Part shown: piece after piece, positions 46,842-61,952 of the stretch
Position numbering within the stretch: position 1 is the first letter of the stretch
How the letters are laid out: each line of letters opens with the position of its first letter
DNA from: Paraphysoderma sedebokerense
Taxonomy: Eukaryota; Blastocladiomycota; Physodermatomycetes; Physodermatales; Physodermataceae
DNA: 64,000 bases
Assembly (NCBI GenBank): GCA_025602915.1
Contig: JAHLJZ010000016.1
Span: forward strand, 1 to 64,000
Direction: 5' to 3'
Made by a program: the position numbers and the translations under genes
Notes under the pieces: generated by a model
What the model saw: the letters and a program-made list of their open reading frames with translations, nothing else
Told to the model about the DNA's origin: nothing
Database searches by the model: none

Positions 46842-47197
46842 CTTATCTGTCGAAGCCGATTGAGTTGTAATAGGATATGGTTGATGTGCAATCGCTACAC
46901 CAATAAACAAGGATCAGAGAATGGCGCCACCAAAGTCCAAAGCACCGTTCAGTCGTGCCTACTCAGGTGTTCCTCCCTTGAACTTAATTCTTAGGTTGGA
47001 ACGGAAATCGCAATTCGCATTATATCATATCTGGAACAACTGCCGCTCCGTATCAGGTTTATTAAATATGCACCGGCTCCCTTCATTACCATCGAAGAAG
47101 ACCTTCAGATTAGTATAATACTAATTATGAATACATGACGGCCAGATTATCCACTAATATATTACATATCACGCTTCATGCCAAATTTAATTATCGA
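46842..47197. other. Intergenic, promoter of the DPH6-like gene
   Basis: 356 bp. A 65-codon plus-strand frame at 46921-47118 has no motif. Confidence 0.4.
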
Positions 47198-49040
47198 CTA
47201 AACTCCAGTCCGTTCGTGAAAATACTTGACTTGTATGTTTGTCTCTGGAATATGGTGTAACCTTTCGATTGGTGTCGGAGGGGGTTGAAAACCTGGAGGC
47301 GACTTTAATGGGTAAGAAAACTCTTGCTTATAGTCGTGATAAGGATATTTTGGACTGATAGAAGCCACCGGGGAGGGAGGTTGGTAGCTATCCATGTCAA
47401 AACAAATCAAGGTTAAGATCTGCAAAAAGTACAGGAAGAACAGAACAAGAGCAACAAACCTTGTTGAAATTGATGGAGGCATTGTCAAACTGGGATACGA
47501 ATGTGATGACATGTTGGAGGGGTAAGGATGCGTCGGTGATTTCGAGCTGTGTGGATGTTTCGAATGTGGACTGGCCAAACGAAGAGTTTCCGGTCGTCTA
47601 TCCTGTGGGCTGGCAGCGTGTCGTCTGTATGGATGGTGTCGCAATTGGGAGATTTCAAAAGAGGATTTTCGTTGTAATGGGGGCGGAGCATACGACGATG
47701 ACGTGGGAACTGTCGATGTATAGGCTGAAGGTATTGGTTCTGAGCCGACCCTCGGAGGAAATTCGCGTGAAGTTGGTGCCATCGGCGCAGAGAAGGAACC
47801 CTGAGAAACCGCTGGTGTCAACGGCGGAGGATACGTTTGTACGGAAGAATGTGGGCCATGATATGGTGGTCTAAATGCGTATGAAGTAGGAATACTGGTA
47901 TCAGATACTCGAGCGGAAAGGGGGAGCTTTCCATCTATGTGAGAATCTTTGTCGACAAGGTTAAGTAGGGAGGAAATGGAAGGTAAGCGCCCATCTTCAG
48001 AAGCGACTTGTCTGATTGCCTGCAATCGATTTGGGCCGTCGGGACCGCTTGAAAGACGACTATTTGGTATCACACGAGAGTCCGGATGTGATACGACTGG
48101 CGTATCCCGTGTTCGGCTGGGTAAACTTGCTTGATCACGATTTGTCTTTATGTCTACGAATATCAGTTAAAGGATGAGTTCCAAAACATATTGCATTGTA
48201 GCCAACGTCTAAACAGAGTACAAACCAGGGTAGGTCGTACTTTGGTCATCAATTCTACTTCCATATATGACTGGACTGTCCACGAATGAAGGACCGTTTA
48301 ACTTTGGGGTATAGTATTTCATGGGAACTTTGACATCTGACAGCCATGATACCGATGACGCTGGCGGCAAAGTGCCGTCGGCGACATCTTGAGGAGTATA
48401 GTAAGAAACCAAGTGGAATTTTCTGTTATCAGCGGTTTTCACTGACAGTATCTTTTTATGCAATCTATTCTTCGTATCCGCATTCGCTGCCATTTGTTCT
48501 TTAGCGGTTCCTTTGGGTTGCTCCGAATATACAATGAAACATCCAACAACCCGAGAAGCTGACCATCCTGTGAGGTTCGGCAAAGTAAGATGAGTGAGAC
48601 AGTTATGTCAACAGGATTTGCTCCACGAAAAGACACTGTACCTTTTCCATCTGTCCATCTCACAATTCCAGACTCTCCTTCATCCCATACAAACACTATA
48701 CCTATAGAGAATGAGTTTGTTAAATTAAGGTCAAAAAAATGTCTCGTACATCGCGCGTTGACATGTGGTAGAAACTTCTGGTAGCAGAAATTAGAAAATA
48801 GTAGCATACCGGAGCGAATTATTCTTCTTTCGTCATCATTTAACCTCCTTCTCACTCGAGGGAGTACGCCAGTTCTTGCGGCTGTGGTAGGAGGGAAAGA
48901 GAACAGAAGTGAGTTAGGGTTTCTGTCACACCCGACTCCACCCAGAACCCAAAAAGTCAACACCGACCTTCAATAATCACCAAGGCATCCTGCAGGCTCG
49001 TCACTGCTCCATAGAATGTTTCCTTGACTTGATGCGACAT
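47198..49040 (-). CDS. WOPR-domain transcription regulator, Gti1/Pac2/Wor1 family
   Basis: Start ATG 49040: SHQVKETFYGAVTSLQDALV, spliced to TGVLPRVRRRLNDDERRIIR, then SG-IVFVWDEGESGIVRWTDG, then GWSASRVVGCFIVYSEQPKG, and the WOPR second half KKILSVKTADNRKFHLVSYY. All consensus positions of the bipartite WOPR DNA-binding fold (LPRxxRRL, VFVWxExExGIxRWTDG, WSxSR, HLxSYY) are present. The C-terminal ~300 residues are Ser/Pro/His/Tyr-rich. Family members are master switches of morphology, virulence or sexual development in fungi. A hydrophobic stretch in the unspliced frame near 47420-47460 is intronic. A second WOPR gene lies next upstream in the same direction. Confidence 0.93.
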
Positions 49041-50658
49041 GGGCCAGGAAATGATGCAGAGAGTGTGACGCTGCTCCTGTAGATACGCAGCGAACTTTAT
49101 CGACGTCTAAAAAGGGGAGGGTGCGGCGTCTGGGTTGTATCGTTTCGGTTACGAGTTAACTTGGGTTAAGGCTTATGTTTCCAGCGACCAGGCAGACGGT
49201 TACAGTGAGGGTTCTCTTCTGGACGAAGAGGACATGCAACAAGAGCGAAAGGGTCGACGTATAGGTTCAGACGATGACTTTTTTTGTACTCAAAAAGACG
49301 AACCGGATAAGTGGGAGAGGACTGTTTCTCATATGAGCGTCAACTCTTTCGCAAGCTTTTTTTTTTCTCGTGTGGCGACACCTCGCCTGTCGCACCAAGG
49401 GTTATTACATTGTCCACGCGCATATTCAAATCTTACTAATGAATAATTAGAGTTAAGTGCACCCAATGAATGTGGTAACTATTATAATTAAAGCCGTGGT
49501 TGGATAATAATCCATATTTTATTCTCTCTTAATTCGCACTCTCATTGCCCACCTTAAACTCATTTAAACCCTTACAATAATCCAGCAATGCCTGCTCTTA
49601 ACTCTGTGAACCCGCATGCTATGGTCAGCAACCACATGGTGCCGATTTTCAAACGGCATAATTAACATTGCGTTGTCATTGTGACGCCTGAACTCAAAAA
49701 TCCTACGTTCAATGGATCATCCAATCGCAGTCAGACAATTGGCGTTTTCGCTTTGTTACATTGTTTCCTGATTACCCAAGATTGCGAAAAATAGTCAATT
49801 CAACCTTGACGGAATTAAATCGGAGAAATGACCGAACTTAGTCGATCATCCTTTTTTAAACTTTAACTATGACGAAACTGCGTCACAAGTCACACCTCAT
49901 ATTCGTTCATAACCATTACGGTCAGCGAGTCATCCGGGAAAGCACATCCGCAGCAATATTGTTTAAACAAGCAAGGCAGGCCAAGCATCGATGATAGAAT
50001 TTTCTTGGAAACGTTTATACATCACAATAAGGCTGTAACGGCCACAAAAATTTGAGCCTCAGACAAACCCATGAGGAGCGGGAGATAATCTTAATTCATC
50101 TCCAGCTGGATGTACAACATTTCCTTCATCTTGGCATTTTAAATGGAAATAGATGGTAAAGCTGAAGTGCACAATGTGTCCTACTTTGGCAAACTTATTT
50201 TTGTTGAGAAGTTCATTAAAACTCAGTTTCATTATCAATTAATTTGTTCTGTCCATCGGGGACTTTGAGCCTTTTGGGAGATAGTATGCGAGACGTCAAA
50301 TTCTGGACTGATCGACAGTGATACTAACATTAAAGTTTACCAGACTTTCCAAAACATGTTGTTTAATGCCTTAGAAGGCGATTGCTGATTTCTTACACTC
50401 CAACTGACATTCGCACCATCCCATGCGAAGACCGGTGATAACTCTTAGATTTCAATTAAGAAGTTGCAGGACAAGTCAGGGTATTTAATTCTCGAGGGCG
50501 AAGAGCTAACGGTTTTAGTATGTTTTATATTAAATTTTCCATATTTACGGTACCTCAGACATCACATTGATATCATTACAGTGAAATGTTTTAAGAATTA
50601 ATAAATAAACTAAACGGATTAATCAGTTCTAGTACATTGGCTGTTCTAGAACATCGAT
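49041..50658. promoter_or_regulatory. 1.6-kb gene-free region upstream of the intact WOPR gene
   Basis: No supported gene. The plus-strand frame at 49135-49446 lacks motifs. Wor1-family genes commonly have long, autoregulated upstream regions; assigning that role here is inference. Confidence 0.4.
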
Positions 50659-52443
50659 TCAAATTTGATAAGATGATAAACCCCTCATATGACCAGACAA
50701 ATTATGAATTCCTTCCGACATTCTAAATTCTGAAGGTGGACATGAGGTCGCTTGATACGGCGGACTACTGGTGACCTTTCGTTCCGAAACGGTTTTGAGT
50801 GAATGCGGAACGGCATAATGGAAGGGATAGTCATGGTGAGTTGAAGTCGGGCTAAATGATGGAGGTGAATTAAAATTCAAGTCATATTAGCATTCGAATT
50901 ATATCCTCAATCACGGGAGGGATAAGCAAATTACCCAAGTTTTGGTTGTCTTTCTTCGTAGATTTCTTCGTCCGGAAAATGGAAAGGCGGCAGATTCGTT
51001 GGTTCAGAGGACAATGTGGAATTGTTTGAGCTATAATAGCCCGAGGATGCAAGGTATGAATCCGGAGAATGGATTTGTCGACTTTGATAATGTTCGGGAA
51101 TTGTATATGGAGATGATCTGGCCGTCCGGGTGATTATTGAAGAATCAAAGTTTTGTCGGAAATTATTATTTTCGTGGGCATATTGATAGCCACTTGAATT
51201 CAAAGATTCAGATGGTCGAGATGAGAGAACCGAGACAAAGGAATCGTTAATTCCTTTCACTGAACGTCGGTGTGGCCAAATCGGTGATGGCACTAATTTT
51301 AAAGGTGGGTTCGCAAAGTCCTGGGTTTCGTTTGTCGGTGACAGCGAAGTCAATGGTGGCGGACATTGCGTAGTTCCTGGTGATCTATGAAGGTCAATGA
51401 GGCCTTGCGGCATATTTGGACTCGAGTGACTAGACTTGATTTCAGTATTGGAAGAAGCCGTATCTCCAATCATTTGGAATATGTTGGAAATGGAAGGAAG
51501 TGATAGCGTTGACGAAGACGCAGTGGGAGACTCTTTCGACGACATCTGCGAATTAAAGGAAGATCTTGGTGTGTTTGAGGGTGAAAGATTCGAAGAAAGA
51601 CGCTGGCCTGCTTTTGTAGAATTCAAAATAAAACGATTCATGAGAACAAGTTTCAATATATTCTTTATGGTTTCTAATACGTACCAGTTGTAGTCGATCC
51701 AACCGCCACACTATCCTGTTCATAATCAACACTGAGGTACTTGCGCCTTAGATATGCGCATGTCCTCCGAGATAATACTGGTAACCGGCCGTGGCATTTA
51801 AGCGAAACTTCGGGTACAGTGAAATAAGCAGTCAAGTGGTACAGGGTAGAATCAGTTGTATCTTTTACCACCAGCTTTTTCTTATGAATCCGGGACTGGT
51901 TGATTCGGAAGCCAGTGGTTGGAATGGCATTGCAATTGGGGGTTTGGATGTATTCCACCATTCCACCATGGTGTCGGAGATAGGACCATTCTGTAATAGA
52001 CGTCGCGTTAGTTTACCAAAGTACACTATAATTGCATGAGCCGAGGATGTAAGCTTTTTGCATACCTATACCGTCAGATATGTCACAATATCCAAAGTCT
52101 TTTTCTCTCCAAACATAGACAGAACCTGTAGCGCATGGAATGGTTTGTTAGATGTTGGCTATGAGTGCGGAAGATTTCCACGGACAGGGAAACACCTACC
52201 GGGACGGGGAAATATCCGCTCTTTACCGTACTGAATTGTGGGTGATTTTTTGAGGATAGGAATGATACCAATGTTTGCGGCTGCGATGTAATGTGTGCAT
52301 GAGGGGACAGGACGTTGTCAGTACTTGCGAACCACTAACGCGACGCAATTAACAGAGCGGAGTTGAGGTGCCCTACCTTCAATGAGCTGAATTGCGTCTT
52401 CAATGTTTCGCACAATGCCAAAGAACGTTTCCCTCGTCGACAT
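50659..52443 (-). CDS. Diverged WOPR-family paralogue
   Basis: Start ATG 52443: STRETFFGIVRNIEDAIQLI, then A-ANIGIIPILKKSPTIQYGKE, GSVYVWREKDFGYCDISDG, EWSYLRHHGGMVEYIQ, RIHKKKLVVKDTTDSTLYHL and TAYFT. The exon structure parallels the neighbour: the first exon ends in phase 1 after IE, a second break falls at PG/SG before VYVW or VFVW, and a third inside (S/T)DG-(E)WS. RWTDG has become CDISDG, and WSASR has become WSYLRHH. The LPRxxRR motif is lost. The rest is a Ser/Pro/Asn-rich tail ending SSYQI. It probably arose by tandem duplication and lost normal DNA contact, or changed its specificity. Confidence 0.82.
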
Positions 52444-53774
52444 GTTGTGTGAATTAAAGTATATTTTAGATGGTGCTGACTGAATGAGGTATGCTTTCTT
52501 GTGGGTGGGAAACTTAACTGGAGAGGAGGGAGGTCGGGACTCGGGAGGGTCAACCCGACTCCGGAGGACGATGTGACCTTTTTATATGATGTCATTCCGT
52601 CATGCGAACGAGGAATTGCTGAAGTCGCCGACGATGTTGAAGACCTCTGCAGACAAAAGGAGTGATGGAGTGGCAATTCGTTTCCAATTGTGGAGGTGTC
52701 AGGGGATTGACAGATGTAGAGTCGCCACTCTGGGCCCGACCAGTCCTTTCACAATTCACTGTCCTCTCCTGTCATCTAGAGGCTGCAAGTTGCACTGTGC
52801 AACTCCCATCAATTCTCCAATTCTCGGTGTGTGGCCTCGGTCGTCCTCGCACTGGCCAGGGAGACGAAGACCGTCGCAGACCCCTACAGAGTCACAGACC
52901 CTGATGTCTGGATCGGGGAATCCCAAGTAAAAATGATATTTTAAACTAACTGCTTCCATGGAATCATGAATGGAGCCATGAATGGGTCATGGGATGTGCT
53001 CAAAGTTGCATCATCACAGTATCGTCACTCGCATTGCGCTGGGTCCTGTTATCCCGAACGTGATTCCCGATGGGACTGGAGAGGACCAGAGAAGCCAGGA
53101 GAAGTCGAGAACATTGAAATTCAAGGCACAGACACTGCACAGACTTAAAGCACAGACATTTTGCTCAGACTGCAATTACAGTTAGTTCTCCGAATGATGG
53201 TTCCAGACCGAGGGAGTTTCGAATTAGAACGGTGGGGAACACTCAATCTGTTTAACGACGGGGCATTTCATCTTTTAAGAACATCAATCGAGACCGTACC
53301 AGCGGTGGGCCCTCATTTAGGGCCAAGGGGGAATGGATACTCAGGATAGTATGATCAGACGTTTTTACAATCATTGTCTTTTCATTTGTGGAAAGATAAG
53401 TCCACTATTCTAGTCCACCTCAGGACAAGATCAGTCGAGATCAACGTCTAGGCACATTTAGGCACACTAGCCTACATTATTACCCATGGGGATGTGGGAT
53501 CAAGGACATCGTCGACTTGGGCCGACAACAACAGGGGGTGAGAACATCCGATCAGAAAGTTGTAATCGTAGGCAAAACCAACTTTGAATAATATCAAATG
53601 GAAGCAAAATATAATAAAATTATCTGGCATTTATACTCTCGTCCGACTGTGTCGTTCTCTTCGAGAAATGTGAACGCGAATTTTGAAATCTTCCCGTACA
53701 CAATTTGCTTTTGAACAAAGTGACCATCTTCACATCCTTGATTCCATTAATTCTGTCATTGCATTATCAAGAAC
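52444..53774. other. Divergent intergenic region of WOPR paralogue and RAD51
   Basis: 1.3 kb. Several short frames on both strands share no motif. It probably holds both promoters. Confidence 0.4.
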
Positions 53775-55549
<1,775 letters not shown>

Positions 55550-56550
55550 ACACCGTTGTAACGATTCGTCTCATTTTGAGAATACAATCCAAATTACCGG
55601 CTGGATTGCGGCACTATCAAGATGCACTTTTTGAATTTAAGCCTATACCGAACGCATTTTTTGCCTCGCCGTTACATCATTGGTTTTTACGAACCACATT
55701 ATTCTCGTTTTCCTGATCTTCCTACTACATCTATCATTTTCACGCAAAATTACCTCACTTTCAATCACCACATAACAAACTTTCTTTATATGTAATTTGT
55801 AGAAAATCAAACCTGTTGATATCTTGATATCCATTGTTTCATATACATAAATCTCATCCTTTAAAATCTGTGGTCTTGTTCTTTTCATAATCTCAACTAC
55901 AAATATTCTTCCACGCCTTTTTTTGACCGTGTCTTCGTAATAATGTCATTTTTCATAAACGTTATTAGATCATTGATTTGACTGTACCGATTGTATGTAT
56001 TTTGGAATAAATGATTCGCCTTGTTCGTCTTCGTTTTGCGCATGATGTGTTCTATCAGATGGTATTTACCAACACTGCTCAAAAAAAAAAAAATAGTGGC
56101 TACTGAAGCAAGATGTTATCGCTGCTAGATAGATGTATGCTACATCAGCTGAATAAGCTACGGATATATTTGATGATTTCAAGTCGGCTCAAGAATACGC
56201 TGGGCTGACTCTGATATGTTTACAGAATTTTACAAAATTATATCATACAGGATAGAACTCCTTAATTTTTCCCCCTTTTGATACAAGTATTAGGAAGATG
56301 GTGTACTTATTATACAATTGCAGGTTTAATAGCAAAAATTGATTTGTGTTGTTGAGAGTAACCCTAATCCGATGAAATAAGTGAATACATCTAAACACGA
56401 AATTAAGAGGAGAGTCGTAACGGGATGAGATTGTTGACTTGATATAAAAAATATCGGAATCAATTTTATAAAGTGATAGTAAGGCATTAGGATATCTCAG
56501 AAGTTAGAATTTAATAACTAAAAACGAAATAAATCAACCATCGAGCTGAC
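55550..56550. other. Intergenic between RAD51 and the Iks1-like gene
   Basis: 1 kb, very AT-rich with a 13-A run near 56080. Two adjacent minus-strand frames (55897-56082 and 55643-55888, in different frames) are Lys/Ile-rich with no motif. I do not call them genes. Confidence 0.4.
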
Positions 56551-59500
56551 TTACCGACGATCCCCAATTTCCCTGATTATCAATGACGTCGTTAATGCCA
56601 ATGCTAGTAATTTCCATGGTATATGGACTTTGTTATCCGGCACATTGAAATTGAGTGTGTGACAATACAGCATCCCACCGTAGACTTTACCAAATAGCAA
56701 AAGATTTGATAACAAGAATTGAAGATTTGAAAAATTAAAGAAACGGAGTATAATGGATGAGAGGAACTTCGTTATGTTCATTGTTTGCGAAATTCCGTTC
56801 GTTTCTGGGGGCGGTAGAGGAAGGAATTGTTTCGATGGAGAAGGAGGGAAGGATTGGGGTGAAGTCTGGGATGGGGTGGACATTGTGGCTTTCAACGTAG
56901 TATCCGACATGGAAAGTTTAGATCCACGTTTTCGAAGTGTAGATGTGGACTTCGGATTCTCTTGAGTAGTTGAACTGTTGCTCGATGTCTGGTTTGAAGT
57001 ATCTGATGTTGGCAAACGGACGATTTTAGGAGGATCGTTGAATGGTTGAGATGGAAGCAGAGATGCATCAACTTGAGCAGTAGTTCCATTTTGATCTGTG
57101 GTGGCAACAGAAATTGAAGTTCTGCGTTCAAATTTCCAGTTTTCAATCCTCTCGAGGATTTGCTCACAGTCAGGCCGCGACTTTGGATTACGGGATAATA
57201 AGGATGAAATCAAAAACTTGAATTCTTGTGGTACTCGCTCTGACTGGACCGACAAAGACGCATCCGGGAATTGTACGCTGTCGGATGAATTTACTTAATT
57301 ATATGTAGTGGTATAAATTAGAAAACACAATGAAGGAAAAATACTTCTCAAATCCCATAATTTCATTTTTCAAAATATCGACATCGTCGATCTGTTGGTA
57401 CGGAAGGCTCGAGTAACAGAGGTAGTACAACAACAATCCCAAACTCCACAAGTCCGATTTGAACGAAAAATCGTTCTTGTAATGATTATGTTCGTCCACT
57501 ATTTTTTGAAGACGGGAAAGTACAATCAACATGGGCCAAACGTCAACTTACGTTTTACGATGCAAGTGAACGCATACCCATGAGAAGCTCCGGAGCAATG
57601 AATTCAACAGTACCAGTAGCACCGGTTCGATCTCTAACTGTTTTCGAGGAGATTACTTCGCATTCCCCGAAGTCAGAAATCAAAATGCGAGGTCTGTTAC
57701 GGCATCATTTAATAACATCAAATTGGAAAAGATGCAACTAAAAGGCAAATACATACATATCATTCTTGTTGCGTGAATCCGGGTAGCGTAACAACAAATT
57801 AGGTGGCTTCAAATCCCGATGTCTAAAGAATTAAGATTTAATACAAATGACACTTCAAAATCTTGTAATAAGACCCATTATATCAAAAGCACTCACATTA
57901 TTCCATGCTTATGCAGATGGGCCTAAAAACATTAATCCATTAAATAGACAGCGGAAAGAGTTTGAGATCGTGAAGAAACTTACTAGACCACTGACAATAT
58001 CGCTGAAGATGCTTCTGACTTCTACCTCTGTGAGATACTTCACTTTCTTCCCGCCAGGGCCGACTACGATACCACCCTTCATGAGGCCATCTATACAATC
58101 CGGCACTCCTTGCGCGGCTTTATCTCTTTGAACACTTGAATTCTCTGCTATACCGTCCTGTTCTATTTTCATCTTGGACTTGCTTCGGGCCTGAAGCAAA
58201 CGCTGCTTCACAGTTAGGTTTGTCTTAAGCGTGGATGTCAAATCTGAATCAGATTCTTCAAGATTAATGTATTCTTGGAGATTGCCACCGTTGGCGAGCT
58301 CCATGAGAATGAAAAGACAAGGGACCGGTGGCCCAAATGGAGATAATTGGTGGTTTTCAAGCCATGCCTAGCAAACCCGATATTACATCAGTAAATTAAA
58401 TATGGCGTGAAATAAAGGGGTGAAATATATACGGACATGCTTGTAATTGATGATGTTCGGATGTCTCAATTTCTCCAAAAGGTGAACTTCGGATAGCATC
58501 TTCTCGAGCCATTCATGATTGTCTCCGACAGCGACTTTCTTGATGGCGTATTCCCTGTGATTAGTGCGTTGAATTAGTCATTTAGAGACTTCAAACAAAC
58601 GTAAAAGCGATCTGACCCTAAGAAAATGCTGTCCAGCACATGTCGGCAGAGGAACACTGATCCTCTCTGTCCTCTTCCTAACTTATTCAACTCAACAAAA
58701 AAGCGAGAGTAGTATCCTTGATTAAAACTGCGGTTGGAAAGCGACGGTTGAGGTGACTTTTGAGAACTAGACTCCGATGAATCGGCTAAAAGGATTGGAG
58801 GCGGAAGGGAATCAGGATTTTGCTGTGTTCCGTCTGATTTGAGTGCTTCTTCGGAATCAAATCTGGGTTCAGCAATTGTCTGGGGAGGAAGCGAGGGGCT
58901 AGATACCGAAGACGATGCCGGAGATTGCGATTGAGTTGTTGCGTTGTGATTCTCGACCGCGTTTCTAGTAACTCAGCACGTCAGGTCTTGGCTCGAGCGA
59001 TTTGAGTACAGGGAGAGATAAAACTTACGCTGGACTTTGAAGCGCATTGGCCAACAATCTAAAATAATTTTGGTCCATGAACGTGACCTATGTGCATGAA
59101 AAAATGAAATCAATTCCACTAGTAAAATCTGAAACAAGCAATCAATCGATGCCTACAGTAGTGGGTTCATTGTCGTCAAAGGGCCGACGACATAGCAAGC
59201 ACACATTTGGAGAGCGGGTCATAGTCTGCGGGCATTAGGCTGCGGTAAGCATGGAATTCTACAAGTGATGAGCGTTGAATTTGGGGTCACCTACCCTAAT
59301 TCCATCGTGCTCGTTGTCTGCCATCCGTTGAACCATTATGGTCTTGTTGGATTGGTTATACATGACTACCTGATTTGAAGGCTCATTTCGTCTACAAGAC
59401 GAGTCAAAATTGATGCATTAGCATTGCCATATTTCAAAGAGCATGGGATGAATTGTAACCAAAGAACGATTATTTACAGGATGACGACCCATGAATCGTG

Positions 59501-59770
59501 CTGATACGGAATCACTTGCGAGGAATCCGAAAGGGCGGGAATCTGACCATTTGCAGCTGGTGAAGCAGCGTCATGATTAGGATGATAAGGAAGCAGTGGG
59601 ACTGAACGACTCCGATTCCTGAACCTCGAGTAAGAATGATTTGAAGAAGAGCTTGACCCCGAGTGATTAGTGGTCTCGGGCTGAGTGGTGGAATCTGGCT
59701 GGGGATGAGTGGATGAAGAAGCAGCAAAATTAACTCTTCGGGGATGTTTGACGAGAGAAGAGTTCAGCAT
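56551..59770 (-). CDS. Iks1-like serine/threonine protein kinase
   Basis: N-terminal Ser/Asn-rich part, then YQHDSWVVIL spliced to RRNEPSNQVVMYN, a Cys pair region PNVCLLCRRPF and FMDQNYFRLL, as in fungal Iks1. The kinase domain has EYAIKKVAVGDNHEWLEKML, HPNIINYKHAWLE, LFILMELANGGNLQEYI, a ~90-residue insert, HRDLKPPNLLLRYPDSRNKN, ISDFGECEV, FIAPELLMG, DLWSLGLLLYYLCYSSLPY and SLLSRNPKSRPDCEQIL. A Ser/Thr/Pro tail leads to a hydrophobic C-terminus (WKLLALALTTSLIIREIG), likely a membrane anchor. Iks1 kinases are poorly characterised. Several introns. The gene is divergent from the PRPP synthetase across 367 bp. Confidence 0.9.
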
Positions 59771-60137
59771 TTGGACAATAAGATTTAATGTTTAATTTCT
59801 ACTGGAAAAATCCGAGGAAGGAAGGGCAGAGGTTATAGTGAGCTCTTGAACGAGGTTTGGAGTGCAGAATTGTCAACGGATGCCGATGGAGGATGGAGCA
59901 TAAATACACTCACTCTCAGTACACTCTTAGATATCGCCTTTCTTAGAAGCAGTCCCTCTTACGATGCATAATGTATATGAATTGTGGTGAATGATATTGA
60001 TGGTGGATGTAGCGATGACGGAACGATGGAACGACAGTTGAAATTGACTTTCGACGCTCTCTTCCATTCGTCCATCACTCCCTCACAAATTCCATATCAC
60101 TCCATCATTTTATATCGCACCGCATCTCGCAACCACT
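59771..60137. promoter_or_regulatory. Divergent promoter region, Iks1-like kinase / PRPP synthetase
   Basis: 367 bp between two divergent ATGs; it must serve both genes. A pyrimidine-rich stretch (ctctcttccattcgtccatc) precedes the PRPP synthetase start. Confidence 0.5.
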
Positions 60138-61952
60138 ATGCGCAAGGCCAAAGTATTCACAGGCTCATCTCACACTGAACTCGCCGCCCAAATCGTCGAA
60201 AACTTGGCCATCCCCGCTGCCCCGGTCATTGTTAAACAGTTCGAGAATAAAGAGGTGCTTTTCTGTTGTTAAAACATCGTTGAAGTTCTCTTAATAATCA
60301 AATTATCTAATGTGACATTGTAAAATGCTTTGCCGTTCCCGGCCTTTCCGGAAAAAAGCTCGCCCTTGAATTGGGTGTATCAGTCCGCAATGAGGGTGTG
60401 TATTCAGCTACTTTTTTTCACGGCCCTAAATTTGCGACCTTTTGGACTTGTCGTCTCATTTCAATTTATAATTGATTTTTATCTGTATCTCCTGCAAAAT
60501 TAACAGATGTATTCATCATACAATCCGGAAGTGATGAAGTCAACGATCACCTTATGGAACTCTTGATTTTGATCAACAGTTGCCGAGTCGCCAGTGCGAA
60601 ACGCATAACGGCTGTCATTCCCTACTTTCCTTACTCTAAGCAATCGAAAAAGAAACGTGCAAGAGGAGCAATCAGTGCAAAATGTAAAAAATTACCTGAC
60701 ATTGCACCTTAATCTACGGTTACGATGAAACTAACCGGTACCTTAAACAGTGGTTGCAAATATGCTGTCTGTAGCAGGAGTCGATCATATCATCACAATG
60801 GACTTGCATTCCGATCAGATGCAAGGGTTCTTCAACAGGCCAGTGGATAATCTCTTGTCTGAGCCGACAATCTCTAAGTTTATTATGGAGGAAATACCAG
60901 AATATCAAAACGGCGTGGTCGTGTCCAAGAATCCAGGAGGTGTGAAACGGTATACTCATCTCACTTATTTGCTCATCCGTTAACACTTGATGAATTCATT
61001 CACATGCCGACAACATATGCAATCAAATTTATTCTTTATTGCTAATTGAAACTTTGTAAAATAGGGTGACATCGCTAGCTGACCGCCTTAAAATTGACTT
61101 TGCTATGATACACAAGGAGCGTAACCGCAAAAAGAAGGCTAAGAAAATTGTGCTAGATCCCGCTTATGCAACCTCTCGAGATTCCTTAAATGTGCTGGCT
61201 TCGTCAGAAGATGAATCTTTGCCTTCGAGCGCAACAACGGGTGTAACGTCAACCGCCACTCCAACCCCCGGTCCAGAGAATGTTGACCAAAGCCCGAACC
61301 TGATATCACAAGAGGAATCCACTTCAGCCAATAACAAACAATATGACGGTTTACAACTTGTCGGTGACGTTAACGGGAAAATAGCGTTCATTTTGGTAAC
61401 TATCTGATCTCACTGGTTTGAGTGATATGTTTTTCTAGTAACATTTAATCTTATTCAAACGTCCCTTTCAGGACGATATGATCGACTCCCCCGACTCATT
61501 CGTAGCAGCTGCCCGACTACTCGCTCGCAAGGGCGCATCAAGAGTTTACATCATCGCCACTCACGGTATCCTAAGTTGCAACGCGTTACAAGAAATCGAA
61601 GAATGCGACGCCGTTTACCAGGTGCGAACTGTTTGCTCAATTTTATGATTCCTGCTATATCTTTTCCGAATTAACTTAAATGGTCGTTTATAACCATTTT
61701 TTTTGTGTGATTGTTAGATTATTGTGACAAATACATATCCAATTCCGGAGCATAAAAGATGCCAGACTAAAAAGTAAGCTGCGCCGATCTCCTTAATTGT
61801 ATAAAATGTGTGTTTCGACTAGTGATTAATCTATATGATAATTATAAACAATTAGGCTTCGAATTCTCAACATTTCCAACGTGCTAGCCGAGGCGATTCG
61901 AAGGACTCATAACGGTGAAAGCATCAGTTACTTATTCTATACGCCGCTGTAA
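60138..61952 (+). CDS. Ribose-phosphate diphosphokinase (PRPP synthetase) with a long insertion
   Basis: Makes PRPP from ribose-5-phosphate and ATP for nucleotide, His and Trp synthesis. Start [19 protein letters not shown], then [95 protein letters not shown] (flanking the usual catalytic loop), [27 protein letters not shown] and [20 protein letters not shown]. Between KERNRKKK and GLQLVGDV lies an insert of about 80 Ser/Thr/Pro residues, similar in position to those of yeast Prs1/Prs5. The conserved PRPP-binding DD-D-S-GT set is changed: [10 protein letters not shown] replaces DDxxDTGGT, hinting at a regulatory non-catalytic subunit. Seven or so introns. Confidence 0.92.

Noticed and set aside
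47400-47470. Apparent transmembrane segment (VALVLFFLYFLQILTLI) in the WOPR protein
   Set aside because: It lies in a GT-AG intron; splicing from ACAAG to the acceptor after catggatag gives the continuous Ser/Pro-rich sequence SYQPPSP.
49135-49446. 103-codon plus-strand frame upstream of the WOPR gene
   Set aside because: No motif, no homology recognised, and it lies in a probable promoter.
55643-56082. Two adjacent minus-strand frames of 61 and 81 codons
   Set aside because: AT-rich, Lys/Ile-biased, different frames, no splice pair or motif.
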